Assembly: GCA_037976565.1 (NCBI GenBank)
Contig: CP137675.1
Coordinates: 30,765,820-30,829,819 of the forward strand
Origin: Mesocentrotus franciscanus
Lineage: Eukaryota; Echinodermata; Echinoidea; Camarodonta; Strongylocentrotidae
Direction of reading: 5' to 3'
DNA length: 64,000 nt
Position 1 is the first letter of the stretch; each line of letters starts with the position of its first letter. The translations under genes and the position numbers were made by a program. This document shows, in pieces, positions 33,918 through 47,599 of the stretch. The notes beneath the pieces were generated by a model. That model saw only the letters and a program-made list of their open reading frames with translations, was not told where the DNA came from and did no database searches.

Positions 33918-35722
33918 CAGGGAGGTGGGAGTTACAAGGAGTGGAAAGTCGAAGCTGTCCCTTTGATCCCATGCGTCAAGCCGACACAACGCAGTGTTTT
34001 TTTAGATTATCAAATTACTGCCGCGCGAGCGCACCAGCAGCACTCAAATCGAGCATCGCTGATGAGTGACAGCGCTAACCCGAAGTCAGGTCGAGTGTAG
34101 CGCGTAGTGCAAACATGCAGGGCCAGGGCCTAGGAGGTGGGAGTTACAAATAACCAGCAAGCTGGAACTTTGAAGAGTCCAACTCCGACTCCAAGTTCCA
34201 CCTTGTTGTTAATACTACCATCATCATTACAGCATTTTCATTACTGTTGTTGTTTTCTAGAGACTAATTGACCGACTGTATAATATATATTATTTGATTT
34301 TTGTATTAGTTTTTCTTGTCAAGTAAACTCTAGGTCAAGACTAGACCGAAGATTTATGTCTCTTTCGCGTTAATTAGCCTCTGATTTGTAGGGTCGGCCT
34401 CTCTTAGAGACAGAAGCCGACCATAGCGACTGCATTGTAATTAACTACTGCTCGCGTCCGAGCAGTAAACTTATGCCCAAAATACTACATTTTACCTTAC
34501 CAGATTGACTGTATGATGCGTTTAAGAGTCTTTTTTTCCCGATTTTCATCGCCGAAAATGAGCTCCGTGCTGAAATTCTTGCAGCCGTATTTTAAACTGT
34601 TACTGTCAATGGATGACGTCATCTTCCTTCCATCGCAGTAAGCAAGAATTTCAACACGGAGCTCATTTTCGCGATGAAAACTGAAAAAGACCCTTAAACG
34701 CATCATACAGTCAATCTGGTAAGTGGAACCGATGTAGTTTAGCCTAGGCCTAATTTACAATAATAAATGCATCGGATATGCATTGGGTAAAATGTAGTAT
34801 TTTGGGAATAAGTTTACTGCTCGGACGCGAGCAGTAGTTTGTAATGGTCGCTATGGTCGGCTTCTGTCTCTAAAGAGAGGAGCCGACCCTACCCAAATCA
34901 GAGGCTAACGAACGAAAGAGACAGAAATCTTCGGTCTAGGTCAAGACAAGTTATTTACTCATTATACCTCCCGAATCAATAGGCACTCTCTGTGTTCCTG
35001 TAAATAACACTTTATCGATCGATATGCACGAGAATATCTTTACTTCCGGGTAGAAACCCGAGAATCTTTGGATTTTTCGAAATTTGTGTGAATTAAAAAA
35101 AATCACGAAAAAACACGCAGGAACACATGCATGGGACTAAAACCAGTTGCAAGATTGAAGTCTGTTCTTTTCGATCGAAAATGAATCAATGTGCACTTTT
35201 TGTCGGAAGTTATAGGCATTCCATATCTCATATTTATGTATAAATTTCATAAAATAATCGTACTCCCATCGTATTATCGTTATTTCTTGACCGATTTCGC
35301 TGAAACAAAGACTCGAATACTGCTGGAAGAATACTTTTTGTTTAGAACCGTAATGCGCACGTGTAGAGTTAACCAGCGACCACTGCGCAGCCATAAAGCG
35401 TTGATATAGCTTTTCTCGTACGTCTTTGCCTAAAAGGGCGATGAGCTGGGGAGGTGGGAGAACGCTTAAAAGTCGGCACGGCGCATGGAACCTCAAAGTG
35501 AGCAGAATGACCTCGCTCTCGCATTTGTTTACAAGTCAGCGCTGGAAAAGGGCTTACTCTTACGTAACCTTGCATAACCATTAGCTCGGTGGCTTTGAAA
35601 TCGCTGTGTGTGACAGATTGATCATTGCTATTTCCAGCCATTGGATTAGTTTTAATCCAACGAAAAATACCCTAGGGTATCGTCAATTCGAGTTTCCACT
35701 CCTTGTAACTCCCACCTCCCTG
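33918..35722. mobile_element. 1.8-kb hAT-like element with internal foldback
   Basis: The ends carry about 30 bp of inverted repeat starting CAGGGAGGTGGGAGTTACAA. Direct copies of attacat flank it (33911-33917 and 35723-35729). A 7-8-bp duplication and CAGGG ends indicate hAT. A second gaggtgggagttacaa word lies inside at 34132. Minus-strand open frames at 35137-35641 show no transposase motif; they may be captured host sequence or chance. The middle is a large foldback, listed separately. Confidence 0.9.
34330..34950. repeat. 620-bp foldback inside the hAT-like element
   Basis: Left words ctaggtcaagactagaccga, gacagaagccgaccatagcg, actgctcgcgtccgagcagt, aaaatactacattttacc and gagctccgtg recur in inverted order on the right (cacggagctc, ggtaaaatgtagtatttt, and so on). 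The small loop near 34586-34637 holds a CRE-like TGACGTCA at 34614-34621. Each arm also has its own hairpin (gctcgcgtccgagc). Confidence 0.9.
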
Positions 35723-36084
35723 ATTACATGAACCTTTAATAATTGTATGATATTGGAATGATATATCTTTTTCATCGCAACCTGATGAGTAAAATTTACC
35801 ATAGTGACTGCACTTTTTGACAAGTTCAATTCATGAGTGTATTCTTGATCAGTATAATCATTATGGCATCAAGCAATTGTTTGCCCACGTGATGAAATGA
35901 TTATTGGCAGATTAAGGCTATCGTGACAGCCAACACAATCTTTTGAGTTATTAAAGTACAGTTTGCAAACAGATTGTCAGGGAGCAAGATGTTTAACTGA
36001 TTCATAGTGACTGATCAAGTTGTTCTCTAATCTAATGAAGCTATACGTACATGTGAGGCTGTGAGCACAACTTCTTGATATTAA

Positions 36085-36631
36085 AGGGATAGTCGAGTTC
36101 TTGTTTAAGACCGCAAAATGCGCAAATGCCTTCAAAGTGCATGGTTATTGCTCTTATTCTTATTCATGATATTTCTAGTGCCCTTTTAGAACCTAAAATT
36201 GCTATGAAGGTAATTTTAGACCCCAAAATGTGTGAATTTAGATTGAATACGATCACACCAATTCAGCTCCACTTTCAAAAAAATACGGTGACCGTTAATT
36301 AATTAATTAATTAATAATAATAACAATACACTGGCCGGCTGGTTGTGCGTATTATAACCAACACAGGCCAAAAAAGCTGGAATAAAACGTATAAGGCGCT
36401 ATTTTGTTTTTCAACGGCTGGTTCAAAATTACTGAATATTTGTGGGGCACCACAAATATTAGAAATAGTTATATTTTAGATATCCCAGCCGTCTCTGAAC
36501 CGATTTTGCTCAAACAAAGATGATTTTGTCATTTAAATTGTATATTCTTTCAAATTTGACACTCAGTTTTTCATTATCTCACAAAATTTTTTTTTGTGTA
36601 GCGCCCTCTGCAACAGAACTCAACTATCCCT
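36085..36631. mobile_element. TTAA element family C, 547 bp
   Basis: The ends agggatagtcgagttc and gaactcaactatccct are inverted with one mismatch and flanked by TTAA at 36081-36084 and 36632-36635. A TTAA-rich (attaatt)n tract lies inside at 36295-36320. It has no coding capacity. Confidence 0.9.
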
Positions 36632-36635
36632 TTAA

Positions 36636-37483
36636 GAAGAGAGTTGATCAAAAATTCCCAAACAAATTTCATGAATCTGTCATTCTGTCTTGTTCAGGGA
36701 TGGGATAATACACAATGTAATGTACATTACGATGCTCTCTGTGTTTGTTTGGTTTTTTCCTGGGGGAGCGAAAGGAAAGAGAAATTGGTACATATAAAGT
36801 GGGGAGGGTATATGGATGAAGAACGAGGGAAGGTGGGAGAGGGAGCTAGATGGGACAACAGAGGGAATGCAGGAGGGTAAAGGGAGTGGGACTGCCACAG
36901 TAAAAACATTCCTTCAAAGAGATACCAAGCAGGCTATTAGCACTTAAAAGCAACCCCAACCTCCAATACCCCATCTCCTTACTCTGCCCCCTCCCCCTTG
37001 ACCCGCCTCTTTCCGGTTATGGGGAAATGTGTCGTAATGGACGTGTACAGTATGCAAACTGCCAGGCCATTAAGCACCCAAATGTTAAACAGCGGGCAAT
37101 CGCATGGCGCAACCGAGATGCCAACAGGTTGCTATTAAAGCAGTTCAAGAGAAAACAAGACCGTATCTCGCCCAGCAGAAATATTAGATTACGCTGCTTT
37201 TATGTTGGCAGGTTGAATGAGGGAACGAGAGAGAGAGAGAGCAGTAATAAATATTCATGAGCATACCTCTGGTGCTATTTTTGGTCTACTAGACCCACCC
37301 CTCAAGATTCAAGCATGCTATATTAAAGAGGAGTTCGTGTTGCGATAAAAAGTTAAAAATAATTTGTGAGCTGACATTCTTTTTAAATCCCATTTACGGA
37401 ATACCTTAAGATCATGGGAGGAAGATGCTTGCTTTTAAAATGGATTTTATTTGAAATGTGACTAGAAAATATCCTTAGACTTT
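36636..37483. other. Intron with purine-rich stretch and one unassigned open frame
   Basis: A purine-rich stretch lies at 36768-36890. An open frame at 37027-37260 (77 codons, rich in Arg/Asn/Gln) has ordinary composition but no family resemblance and no clear splice sites, so it is not called as an exon. Confidence 0.4.
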
Positions 37484-37726
37484 GGATCAAGATATGGACC
37501 AACATTTTTGATATGCCATGTATGCAGTCCCACATACCTTTATCTTTGAGTGGTGCATTTCACTGTTTTGATTGTTACATGATTGAGTCACTTTTTTTTT
37601 ATTTTGATGATTCCAAAACCTCACCGGTATATAAGTAATTTTTTCTATGCCAACCTTTACGAATATCTTCTGGATAATTATTTCAGGATGTAACGGCATG
37701 ACCAGAGCCTAAGTTAACCTTTAACT
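37484..37726. mobile_element. Diverged relative of TTAA family D
   Basis: It shares ttttgatgattccaaaacc and the terminal ggcatgaccaga with the right half of 30333-30716, and ends at tttaa. The left end is decayed. Confidence 0.6.
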
Positions 37727-40700
37727 TTGTCCCTTCTTCTTCTCAGCGGTAGTATTTTTACCTCGGGTTCAAGACAGAGCTTGTGGCAAGTTGATGAATT
37801 AAATAAAGAGTAATGAATGGAGGGTGATAAATGATGCATCTTTGTACTTCTAGAATCTATTAGTCACTGGATATAGCCCTTGACTGCATGATGTTGGAAT
37901 AATGGATTGAATATGAGCAAAGAAATCTATGAATTATTGAGAGAAGGTCATATATGTTACCCCACATTCAGAGTCTTTCAGACTGCCAGAATTTCATGTA
38001 TAGTTGTATGAGAATCATATTGCCATACGATAAGTAATTACCCTTTTCTAGTCTGGACTGTACTGGACAACGTTTAAAGAAATGTCCTATAATGAAACAA
38101 TGCGTAACAAATCAGACCCGATGATTTAAATCTGTTTCCTGTGTTTTTTTTTCTCCAATTTTATCCCAAGTTTTTTTCCCCCCGATTTTTTTAAAAATTA
38201 TTTTTTAAATCATGATTTTTTTCTTCCAAATATGAACAGTCCCTGAGATTGATATAAATCCGGTTTAAAATTAGGGGGTGCCTTGAACGCCTTGCGCAAG
38301 CGCTCAGATTTTTTAACTCTCACTAAAAGCTTTTTTGTTTTAGCGCTCACTATCACCCCTGAACAAAATGTATGTTTGAGCATTGTCTTGAATGAAAATC
38401 AAATAAAGAATCACGCTTTTATTCTCATCTGAACGTCAAATTGTATGAAAAGTATATAACTTAGCGGGGGCTTATATCATGAGCGTACACTGATGATTGG
38501 CTAGCTGTCATGTAAACTGATCTCTGTGAAAGCAGTTTCTTCATACAACGTTTCTTTATATGATGTGTTTCTTGTCTGTACACCCTGTCACTATGTGATG
38601 ATTCTTTAGACAACGTACCAGTTGGGAAACAATACTTTTCTGTTCGCAGGAGTTCTTTTGATGGGATTTGGTGTTGTATAAGTGTGATTTACTCAATGAT
38701 ATTTTTGCATTATATCGTTTCTTTTTTTACTAGAGCTTTATTCAGTTAACCAGAGTTTTTTTCAATTTACCAGAGCTAAAAACGCTCACCGCTCCCATGT
38801 GGGTTTTTTTTTGCCGCATTATGCGAGTTTCACGTAAATGTCCTCCTGTCTGAACAGGCCTATAAACCTGGCATTGAAGCAGGTGAGACAAGCGGATGCT
38901 TAGAACGTAGAATTGTATGACCTCGGGAGAATCTGTGTCCTAACATGATAAATAATTCAGAACACTACCTAGCAATACGTAATTCAGTCTTCTTGTCAAA
39001 TAAACAGCATTCATGAGTTATGCTCTATGTTTACTGTGATCTAAACACATTGTTGAACGTTTGGGCATTCTTGCCGATAATAGAGTACCGAAGTGCTAGC
39101 GTCATACTCGCTTGTTGTCCAGGTTACTGGTTCTAAACAACAGAGTCTGTGTATGAGGTTCACCGTGAGATCATTCAAGCAACAGGCTGGAGCAGGGCAA
39201 ATTCAGCGTTTGGAATCAGCAACCTTGACAACTTGGCCAGTATGACGTCACACTTGGGTACTCTATGGATGTCACACTGTTGTCAAATCATCATCACTTA
39301 CGTGGCAGGGGCCAAAACGAGGAATGGACTCAAATCATATCCAAATGTACAAAATACATCTTGGGTATAATAATGAATATGAATTATATGATAAAAGATT
39401 ATGAATCCTTGGCAAAATAACATCCTATTCCTTTGCAAGGATTTATGATTGCTTGTGTTATTGGATTGATTTTGTATAAATAAGTACGTAAAACGTGTCG
39501 GGTAAAACCTCAACAGGATAGATAACATCAGAACTCTTGAATATACATGTCCATGTAGTTCCCATCCTTTTGTATCATCAAAATGAAATTAGAAAGAGGC
39601 AAAAAGGACTCCTACAGTTTATGTACACATACAGTGCAGAGGCAGGAATGGAAATTTCCTCCTTTTGACACAAATTCTGTGTTTTATTTGTCACTTAATT
39701 TCAATCTGCCGATCATGTCTAACTAAATGTAAATTTGTTTCTCCTATTAAGTAGCATTGGTGAGTGCACCTCCGATGAAAGGAAACAGAATTTGTATTCC
39801 TCTCACGTTCCCCATATCAACTGACGAGTGGGTACTGGTTCTGTTATTGGGTCATACTTGCATACAGTATGTGCTAACATCAGAATGTGAGAAAATGATA
39901 TTGCCACAATGATAAGACCTACATGTATACAAGTTGTATAATGTCAAAAGTAGTGTTGTATAATGGCTTCTATTACTGCCCTTTTGTTCTGTTTGAATAA
40001 AATCCAAACTGTCTTTCATTCATAATATGGGCAAGATGTTTGAATTTAGATTACAAAACCACAGAAGATAACTTGTATGCTAGTAAGATTTTTTGTATTG
40101 TATGACTTCACCGCTTTTTATAAAGCACTATTAAATTGTGAGTCAAAGTGGGGAAAACTTGTCAAGTCAATGCAAGAGTGAGACCCTGTAGTATTGTAAG
40201 CATGAATTATTTACATGTATTTCAAACAGGTGCAGTGTAGAAAAGGCATTTTTACCCAGACATTTTAAACACGATCTTATCATCTAGAAAAAAAATTTTT
40301 CCTCCATGATGACTTTCTTATACCTTCATTCAAAGGAGTTTAATGAATATTTTTAGAAGCTTCTTACAAGTGTGACATTACATGTAAATTTTATGCAAGT
40401 CGTTGTTGAGATTCCCTTATATACGCCAAACTGGTTCAAAATTTCTTGCAATCTTTCTTTTAAGGTTTCTCCATTTTTCACTCACAAATCTTGTATTTCA
40501 TCACACCTTTTGTACATGCAGTAATTAAGCAAGCCACATATCATCTTTAACAAAATATACTGCATTAAGTTTTGTAATGTGTGAGATTTGAGAGTGATTA
40601 TTGTATCCTCGGAGTAGAGATTACGTACAATGTAGGGTATTAAGTAGGAAAACTAATCAACAGGAAATGTACTGAGCTGTGTTTCAGCAAGAGGCGGAAA

Positions 40701-40915
40701 TCCTGGAAACCAAGCAGATTTATACCATACATGGAAGGGTTAAAGGTAACGATGAGTATTGAATGTAAAGGTAAAACTGTACATAGCTTGTGGGATTTCT
40801 AATTATTTGAAACTGGTTTGTGACAAAAAAACATACACTGTAGAACTAGTAGAAGTCATAAGTTTGTATTTAGACGTATATGAGTCTTTAGAAATCTGTA
40901 TCAGAGAGAGGATAA
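37727..40915. other. 3.2 kb of unique-looking intron
   Basis: No gene, tandem array or inverted repeat was recognised. Small open frames such as 39149-39370 lack supporting features. Confidence 0.45.
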
Positions 40916-40930
40916 GGGATGAGAGAGGAT

Positions 40931-40966
<36 letters not shown>

Positions 40967-41270
40967 GAGATAGAGATAGAGAGATTGAGAGAGAGATAGA
41001 GAAAGATGAAGAGAAAGAGAGTGAGTGAGTGAGAGAGAGAGAGAGAGAGAGTGATAGAGAGAGAGGATGAGACAGAGAGAGAGATAGAGAGAGATGAAGA
41101 GAGAGAGAAAGAGAGAGAGAGATAGAGAGATTGAGAGAGAGATAGAGAGAGAAATAGAGAGAGAGAAAGATGAAGAGAAAGAGAGTGAGTGAGTGAGAGA
41201 GAGAGAGCGATATATAGAGAGAGAGAGGATGAGAAAGGATGAAGAGAAAGAGAGAGAGAGAGAGATGGAG
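40916..41270. repeat. GAGA/GATA microsatellite block
   Basis: About 350 bp of GA dinucleotides with gata and gatgaga interruptions. Larger words recur within it: gagaaagatgaagagaaag occurs at about 40999 and 41163, so part of the tract has been duplicated. The Ser/Leu-rich minus-strand open frame is an artefact. Confidence 0.96.
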
Positions 41271-42514
41271 AATCACATCACCCTTGGACAGTAGGTCTAC
41301 CTTATATAATTTTAGAAAAATAATATATCAAAATATTAACTATGATTTCTCTGTAACTACATGACAAGTTGACGACTGATATCTTTTATCATTTCCATGT
41401 ACCATTGCACATGTCCCATATGAATAGGCATTATGCTTTATGATCATCATTAATATATAATGGCAATACTTTCTTGACAGGGAGACACAATTGATATCGT
41501 TTGGTAGATTTATCCCTAGAGAAAGGAAAGCCTGCATAATTATAATACCTCCTTGATCATCAACCAAGGGAATAAGAAGGGAATCATGCTTTACGGCTTT
41601 TACACAATTACATTACAATGTCCTTGGTACGCTAGATCGATATCCCCTTCCATGGAAGCAGAAAACTGATAATCACTGTAATTGTGTCTCATTGTGTCTA
41701 ATAGCCTGTTCAGATTGTAGATAATTGATATACAAAACTTTTGTATAAGTATTAATAATAATAATAATACTCATAATAAGTTTATACTTTTTTTTGTATA
41801 GTGAAAGGACTCAAGGAGCATACAGACTACTGGTAGAAAACAACATGTTGAATAAAGAAATGTTGTATAGATCAAGAAACTAGTTTTGAAGAGGTCAATT
41901 GACATGGCAGCTAGCCAATCATCAGTAGTTCAGTACACAATAAGTACGCAAGATAAGCCGCAACCAGTTATATGATTTTCATACGATACAATGTGCTGCA
42001 GACTAGAGTATGACTCTGTTCTTTAGTGATTTCTTTTGTTCGAAACGATGCTCAAACATGCGTTTTGTTATGGGACGTTCAGAGTTCAGACTAGGAATAA
42101 AACTATTGTATCGCTATACAAGAATTGTATAGCTATACGATGAAGTTTAGTAGTCTAAACGCAGCGTAATTGTATCTCAATGCTTCTAATTGATGAGGGC
42201 TTAAGGAGATGGTTGGAAGCATGGGTTCATTAGGAGAAGATCTTATCGGATGCGAGTTTGTCTCTGGAGTATTTATTACCACGATACATTCAAGATGTGT
42301 CTCCCACAATTAGGGGGATCGTTTGTTGGAAGAATTGTCTTCTTTTCAAATGATGTATTCTTATATGTAATAAAGTTATAAAGCATATCGGTAGTTTACC
42401 AGAAAACTGGAGTGTCTCTCTGTGCACTGAAATCTTTGGATCTCCTTCGTGAGTGAAGATTTAAGAAGAAACCCCTTAGTTTGTGCAGGTCCTTGTTGAC
42501 TGACAAGGCCTATG
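41271..42514. other. Unique-looking intron sequence
   Basis: No gene or clear repeat is recognised, apart from a short (ATA)n run at 41752-41769. Confidence 0.45.
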
Positions 42515-42835
42515 TGGAGGTGTCATGGTATAGTGGTTCATTCACTTGACTCTCAATCCAATGGTTGAGGGTTCAAATCCCAGCCTTGCACTAACATTCT
42601 TTGGCAAGACATTAATCCACATTTGCCACTCTCCATCCATGTATAATGGGTATCTGATATGCCAGAGCCCTACATACATGTACAAGAGAGCGCTATGACC
42701 AGGGTAATAATGTTTGAGCGAAGTGATGGACATGTGTGCTGTATAAGAAGCCACCATTATTATACAATGTCGCAGAGGGTGCAAGAGTAAGACTTGGGAG
42801 GTGTGGAAGGTGTACAATTATTGGCGGCGCCTCAT
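42515..42835 (+). mobile_element. tRNA-derived SINE
   Basis: A tRNA-like head has an A box (tggtatagtgg, 42526-42536) and a perfect-looking B box (ggttcaaatcc, 42570-42580) at tRNA spacing. The acceptor stem does not pair and about 250 bp of non-tRNA body follows, so it is a SINE and not a tRNA gene. RNA polymerase III would read it in the plus direction. Confidence 0.8.
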
Positions 42836-43109
42836 CTCATGAGCGCGTTTTCATTATCAGTATTAAGTATTTGGCCTCACATGTGCCAGGTAGGGGAAAC
42901 GCGAACTGAATCACTGTAATCCTCAGGTCTCTCCTCCTGGTATAGCTGATGGCGATGTGCAGGTGTTTGACTATACCGGGGTTTCCCCCTCCTCTTTTAC
43001 GAAGAGTGCAGTGGGTTGTTAACATGCAAAGGTGGTGACTCCCCTCTACACCGGGCCTCCATTTAACATCCTATCCAAGAGACGGGGTTTTCAAGTTTCA
43101 ATTATAACC

Positions 43110-43240
43110 AGGCCTGAGTCTAAGATTCAGGGGGAACATGAATGTAATGAAGGCTTTGTTCATCCTCTTGGGGTGGACTCGAACCCATAATCTTAGGTCT
43201 GACAGGCAGAGAGACTGCCGAATGAGGCCACTGGCCTCTT
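43110..43240 (-). mobile_element. tRNA-like SINE head, minus strand
   Basis: On the minus strand the words gtggcctcattcgg (A-box-like) and gggttcgagtcc (B box, plus-strand ggactcgaaccc at 43178-43189) lie at tRNA-like spacing. They are followed by a unique body. It is not a functional tRNA because the stems do not close. Confidence 0.6.
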
Positions 43241-44700
43241 CTTTGACTTGTCTCAAAGAGTGAGGGTTCTTTGGAGAAGGTCTTTGTAGATGTACCTCTT
43301 CCGTGGCTCTCTGAGATGAACACCAGTGGTCATTTCACCAAACCGTAAAGTAAAACCTTTGGATTTTGGTCAGTGATATGGCCATATTTCACTTTATTTT
43401 GAAGGGAAATATTTATTTGTTATATTGTAATTAAGAAAATACAGAATCAAATTACTATTGACACATATAATTTAATTTTCTGGACAAAAAGTTTTACAAA
43501 GGATATTTTTATGAAGGGAAAGGATTAAGAGGGATTGGTATTAAGACTTGTAATAATAGATGAGCAGAAATAGAATTTTGTTTCCATTCAATCCATGTAA
43601 TATTTCAAAATGGAAAGGATGTTTTTTGACAGCTTTATTTCTCAATTTGATATAAACTGGACACGCCTTCGAATAGAAGAATTCTCTCACACCAGGAATT
43701 GACTTATATGCGACCAGACAGTGATTGGAATTAGGGCTTAAATTTGGAAGATTTGCAGCTCAGCTTGAAGTTTAAATAGGCCAATGATTTAGACTGGTAT
43801 TAGTCTGGAATTTAAGCTTTATATAAATCAAAGACTCCTCATTTCACCCTTGTGAGAATTCTGTAATACTTATTGTTCACTTTGATTGAAAGGAAATATT
43901 TAGCTCATTTATATGCTCACAAATAGAGAAATATTTCCCTTAATATCTGGATGAAACAGGTATTTTGGCAGTGTGAACTGCAAATATGGGATAGATCTCC
44001 TAAATGTTTCCAGAAACTTCGCAAAAATAAAGAACTTTCCTGCAGGATTGGGATACAATGTGAAAGCAAATTACATGACCTTAGATGCTGCTTTACGGGA
44101 TCTGCTTGATTCCTTAGTGTGAGTGTCATTGCGAAAATGAGTGAATGTGGATTGTTCAGTACTTTGTGAAACATCTTGGACTTCTTTTGGGTTGGATGCA
44201 TATGAATTTATAAAATCATGACAAAGGACTTATTTCTGATGACTGATCTGAACTAGTATACCTCAAGCTGTAGATTTGTTTATGTTGGGTTTATGGTTAG
44301 AGTTAAGTAAAATATTGGGTACAGAATTGAAGTTCGGAATTCAAATCATGTTGGAAATTAACTGCAGTTGTCATCAGAGCACGGGTCGTGGCACTGTCTG
44401 TTGACAAGACTAGATGCCGATGCTGCACTTTGGTGAAAATTAAGTAGTGGTTTCACTGCAGTTTTGGATTACAGCGTCAATCATCATTATCAAATCATCA
44501 AAACTATTTGATCAATTTTTTTGTTGCTCTGCGGAGATTTGAATTTCAACAAGTTCTAGTGAATGAAACCAAGGTGTAGAATTTTTCTGGTACATATTTT
44601 GAAAAGGAAATGATAATGACACTGTAATGTGATTGGTCGATGATGGATATAGAGTTATGCTGAAGCAGAGAGTGAAGCCCTGTCTAATACTAAACTACTG
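43241..44700. other. Unique-looking intron sequence
   Basis: No gene or clear repeat recognised. Confidence 0.45.
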
Positions 44701-44847
44701 GGCCCTGTTTCATAAAACTTGTTATCAATAACAAATGCTAACATTCTAGGACAAATTAGCTGTCAGCCAATCAGATGCCATGATTTCAGTAGCTTATAAC
44801 AGCTATTTATAACTTGCTATTGATAACGAGTTTTATGAAACAGGGCC
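44701..44847. mobile_element. 147-bp MITE, CTG TSD
   Basis: The ends ggccctgtttcataaaact and agttttatgaaacagggcc type sequences are inverted over about 30 bp with one mismatch, continuing into gttatcaata. CTG flanks both sides (44698-44700, 44848-44850). The ends (TGTTTCA) and the 3-bp C-W-G duplication resemble the 252-bp MITE at 17497. Confidence 0.88.
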
Positions 44848-44850
44848 CTG

Positions 44851-46024
44851 GTTCACCATCTACACTCTTCTATGATTTTAATAGATGGGTATTTTATTTA
44901 TCTGTAAATCTTGATATCAGCTGTGATATGTAGCGGCTTGAATTTCTCATGCATGCACTTTAGGTCTGGTACTATACTACGTGTAGATACAATGTATCTC
45001 AACTGCTAAAAAAAGATTGAAAATGGCAGAGAGAGTGGTCTCGGAAAAAGTTTCCATGAAGTACCACCATTATGGATATCCTTCCAAACATGATCAGAGA
45101 ATGTGTTTCAATTGCATTAGTACATAACTTTGAAACTTGCATGTAAATTGATCAATTGCATTATTCCAGTAATGGAAGAAACTAAAGTCGACTTCATTTT
45201 CACCGCAAGCGGAACGGAGAGTACATACTACATAGTACTTGTATGAAATATAGACCGATCGATAGGCACTTGTTTCCTTGTTCTAAGACCTTCCAGTATA
45301 AATGGACGTTGTGGCAGATTAGGCTTAGCCCTGTCCGGAACAAGTTATCTATTCTGATGCTACTGCTACAATGAAAAATAAATATATTGGGACTGAGTGA
45401 GAGGGATCTGTCCCCAAAACCTGCAAAAAGCTACCATAATAGCCACAAAAAACAAGCCTCTGACCATTGTACAATATCCCTGTCAATGACATGAATACAA
45501 CATATTGACTAGGCCTGTTAAGTGGGACTAATAACCCTTAAGAATGAAAATCTTTTGTCATTACTCTTTCCTGTTTAATATAGGTTTAAAACTAAACAAA
45601 ACTACACCAAAAACAAAACAAAAACCGAGAAGAAAACAAAAAATATGTCTGCATGTGCAAAGTAGCTACATATACAAAGTTGTTGTTGTTATCTTTCTAA
45701 GTCTTTCTTTATTTCTTTTAAACTTTATGGAAAATATACTAGCTTCAGGATACATGTAACTTGAGAAAGGATGCTCTTCAAAATCATGGCTTCATGAATA
45801 GAACTAGTTCATGTAGGGGGCTTTCTGTTTTATAATATTCATCATCCAAAAATATAGGCCTGTGTGTCTGTCTATGTTTGTGTTAATGTGAAGTGGGATT
45901 TTTTTTCTTCATAACAGGATACTTAATATTTTCTTGTGTTTGTAGATCACGTTATCTTTGAAACCGCCATGTTATTATATCTCAAGTGCAGTACTAATAA
46001 AGCCAAACATGTCTATAAAGATAA
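44851..46024. other. Unique-looking intron sequence
   Basis: No gene or clear repeat recognised. Confidence 0.45.
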
Positions 46025-46093
46025 TGGTACTTGTCGAAGGTACTTGTTGAATATGGTACTCGTCGAACGGTACTTGTTGAATATGGTACTTGT
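46025..46093. repeat. GGTACTTGTTGAATAT minisatellite
   Basis: Five ggtact(t/c)gt words lie within 69 bp, alternating between tgaatat and cgaa(c/g) spacers, as a small degenerate tandem repeat. Confidence 0.8.
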
Positions 46094-46160
46094 GATGGGT
46101 GTTAATTAACTCTGTGTTTAATATATGGGTTAATAATAATGAAATGGGTAGTTTGGTTAA

Positions 46161-46692
46161 AGATACTATGTCCCTTTTGCAGCCAACATCAAATTCTGTA
46201 GAACTTTGCAGGAATTATGAATATGTGATGTATGTCCTATCTGTGAAATTTAAACGTTAGCAGTGTCCTAATATTCAAATTATGCAAGGAAACCTGTTTA
46301 CTTGCTAGACTTCACTGTCAGACACTATTGAGTGAGTGACTGGCTTTTTTTTGGGGCTAATAACATACTGTACATAAAATGAGCTGTAAAGGGTACATGA
46401 GCATTTGTCTACATCAATAACCCACTTCTTGTAATGGCCAAAATTAAACTGATTGAATCTTTGTGCAGCACAAAACGTACGACCATTCGGTACAATGGTC
46501 TGAAAATCAGACTATTACTTACTGACTTGGTAGCACTTAAGTCGATTCAACAACTAATAGTCCTTATTTTCCCACTTAAAGACATTTTCAAGCCCCCCTT
46601 TTTTTTAGGGAAGTTCTAAATTAGTATTATCTTTCAAATGCCGTTGGAATGTAACCTTTTCATTTTTTTGTCCTACAAATGAGACAGTACCT
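46161..46692. mobile_element. TTAA element family A, complete copy, 532 bp
   Basis: It is flanked by TTAA at 46157-46160 and 46693-46696, with ends agatactatgtcccttttgc and gacagtacct. It matches 53207-53693 along its length and 18608-19159 in reverse. The open frame at 46434-46619 lies inside and is not a gene. Confidence 0.9.
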
Positions 46693-46696
46693 TTAA

Positions 46697-47599
46697 TGCC
46701 CTTTGGGCTTCAAATACATGGTATTTCTTGTAGGACTTTTTCTCAGAAAGCAAGTTGTTGCTACTAGTACTACTCAATATTAATTACCCTGAGTTTTTAC
46801 ACAATGCAGGCATCCTTGTTATAAACTGTAAACAGGTTTAGGATGCATCGCTCAGTTCTGAAGTGGCTTTTGAAAGATATACATGTGTATTTAAAAAAGT
46901 GATTGCATGCGTTGTCAAGATTTTTGCCAATTGTTAATTGCATGGAGCTTCCTGATATACGTAATATCAAACTGGCTTTGATTTTACTCATTAGCCAAAA
47001 TGAAAGCATTATTAACATATTTAGTGCAGGATCAAAGTAGCAACACAACCTGTGAGAAAAGTTTCATTCTTTTAAATTATAAAGAAGGAAATGTTTACCG
47101 ATACTTTTCAAGAATTCAAGTCCATGTTAATGTCATTAAATGTTTTATCAGGAAATCACAACGGATTGGACAAGGTTAATAGCAGAAGTGGCCTTTTGAT
47201 AAATGTTCATTGTTAAGCACTTAATGAGGCATCGTAATTCTGAGTACACATGTACAGCATTACCATTATGAGGTAATACATTTAACAATTTGCTCAGCAT
47301 GTTTTAGCGGTTTCCGTTGGGGTATAATGCAGTTTCAGTTTCCTTGTCTTGGCATTTACCTTTTAAAAATAATAACCATGAACTAGGCATGAACATGTGC
47401 AGTTGTGAAAAGCTGGTTGCATATTCGGATGAAAGATAAGCAAGAAACGGAACTGCATTTTTCCCAAATTTTCTAAAAAAAGGTACAACAAAAACAGTAG
47501 AAGTACAAAGTGTAACAGAAAAAGAGATAAGAAAGTAATAAGAGATGTTTTTCAGAGAAACAGGCTTTAAATAAATCTGATTTTTTATAGGCATTATGT
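46697..47599. other. Unique-looking intron sequence
   Basis: No gene or clear repeat recognised. Confidence 0.45.

Noticed and set aside
40803..41276. 157-codon Ser/Leu-rich minus-strand frame
   Set aside because: It is a GA-repeat artefact.
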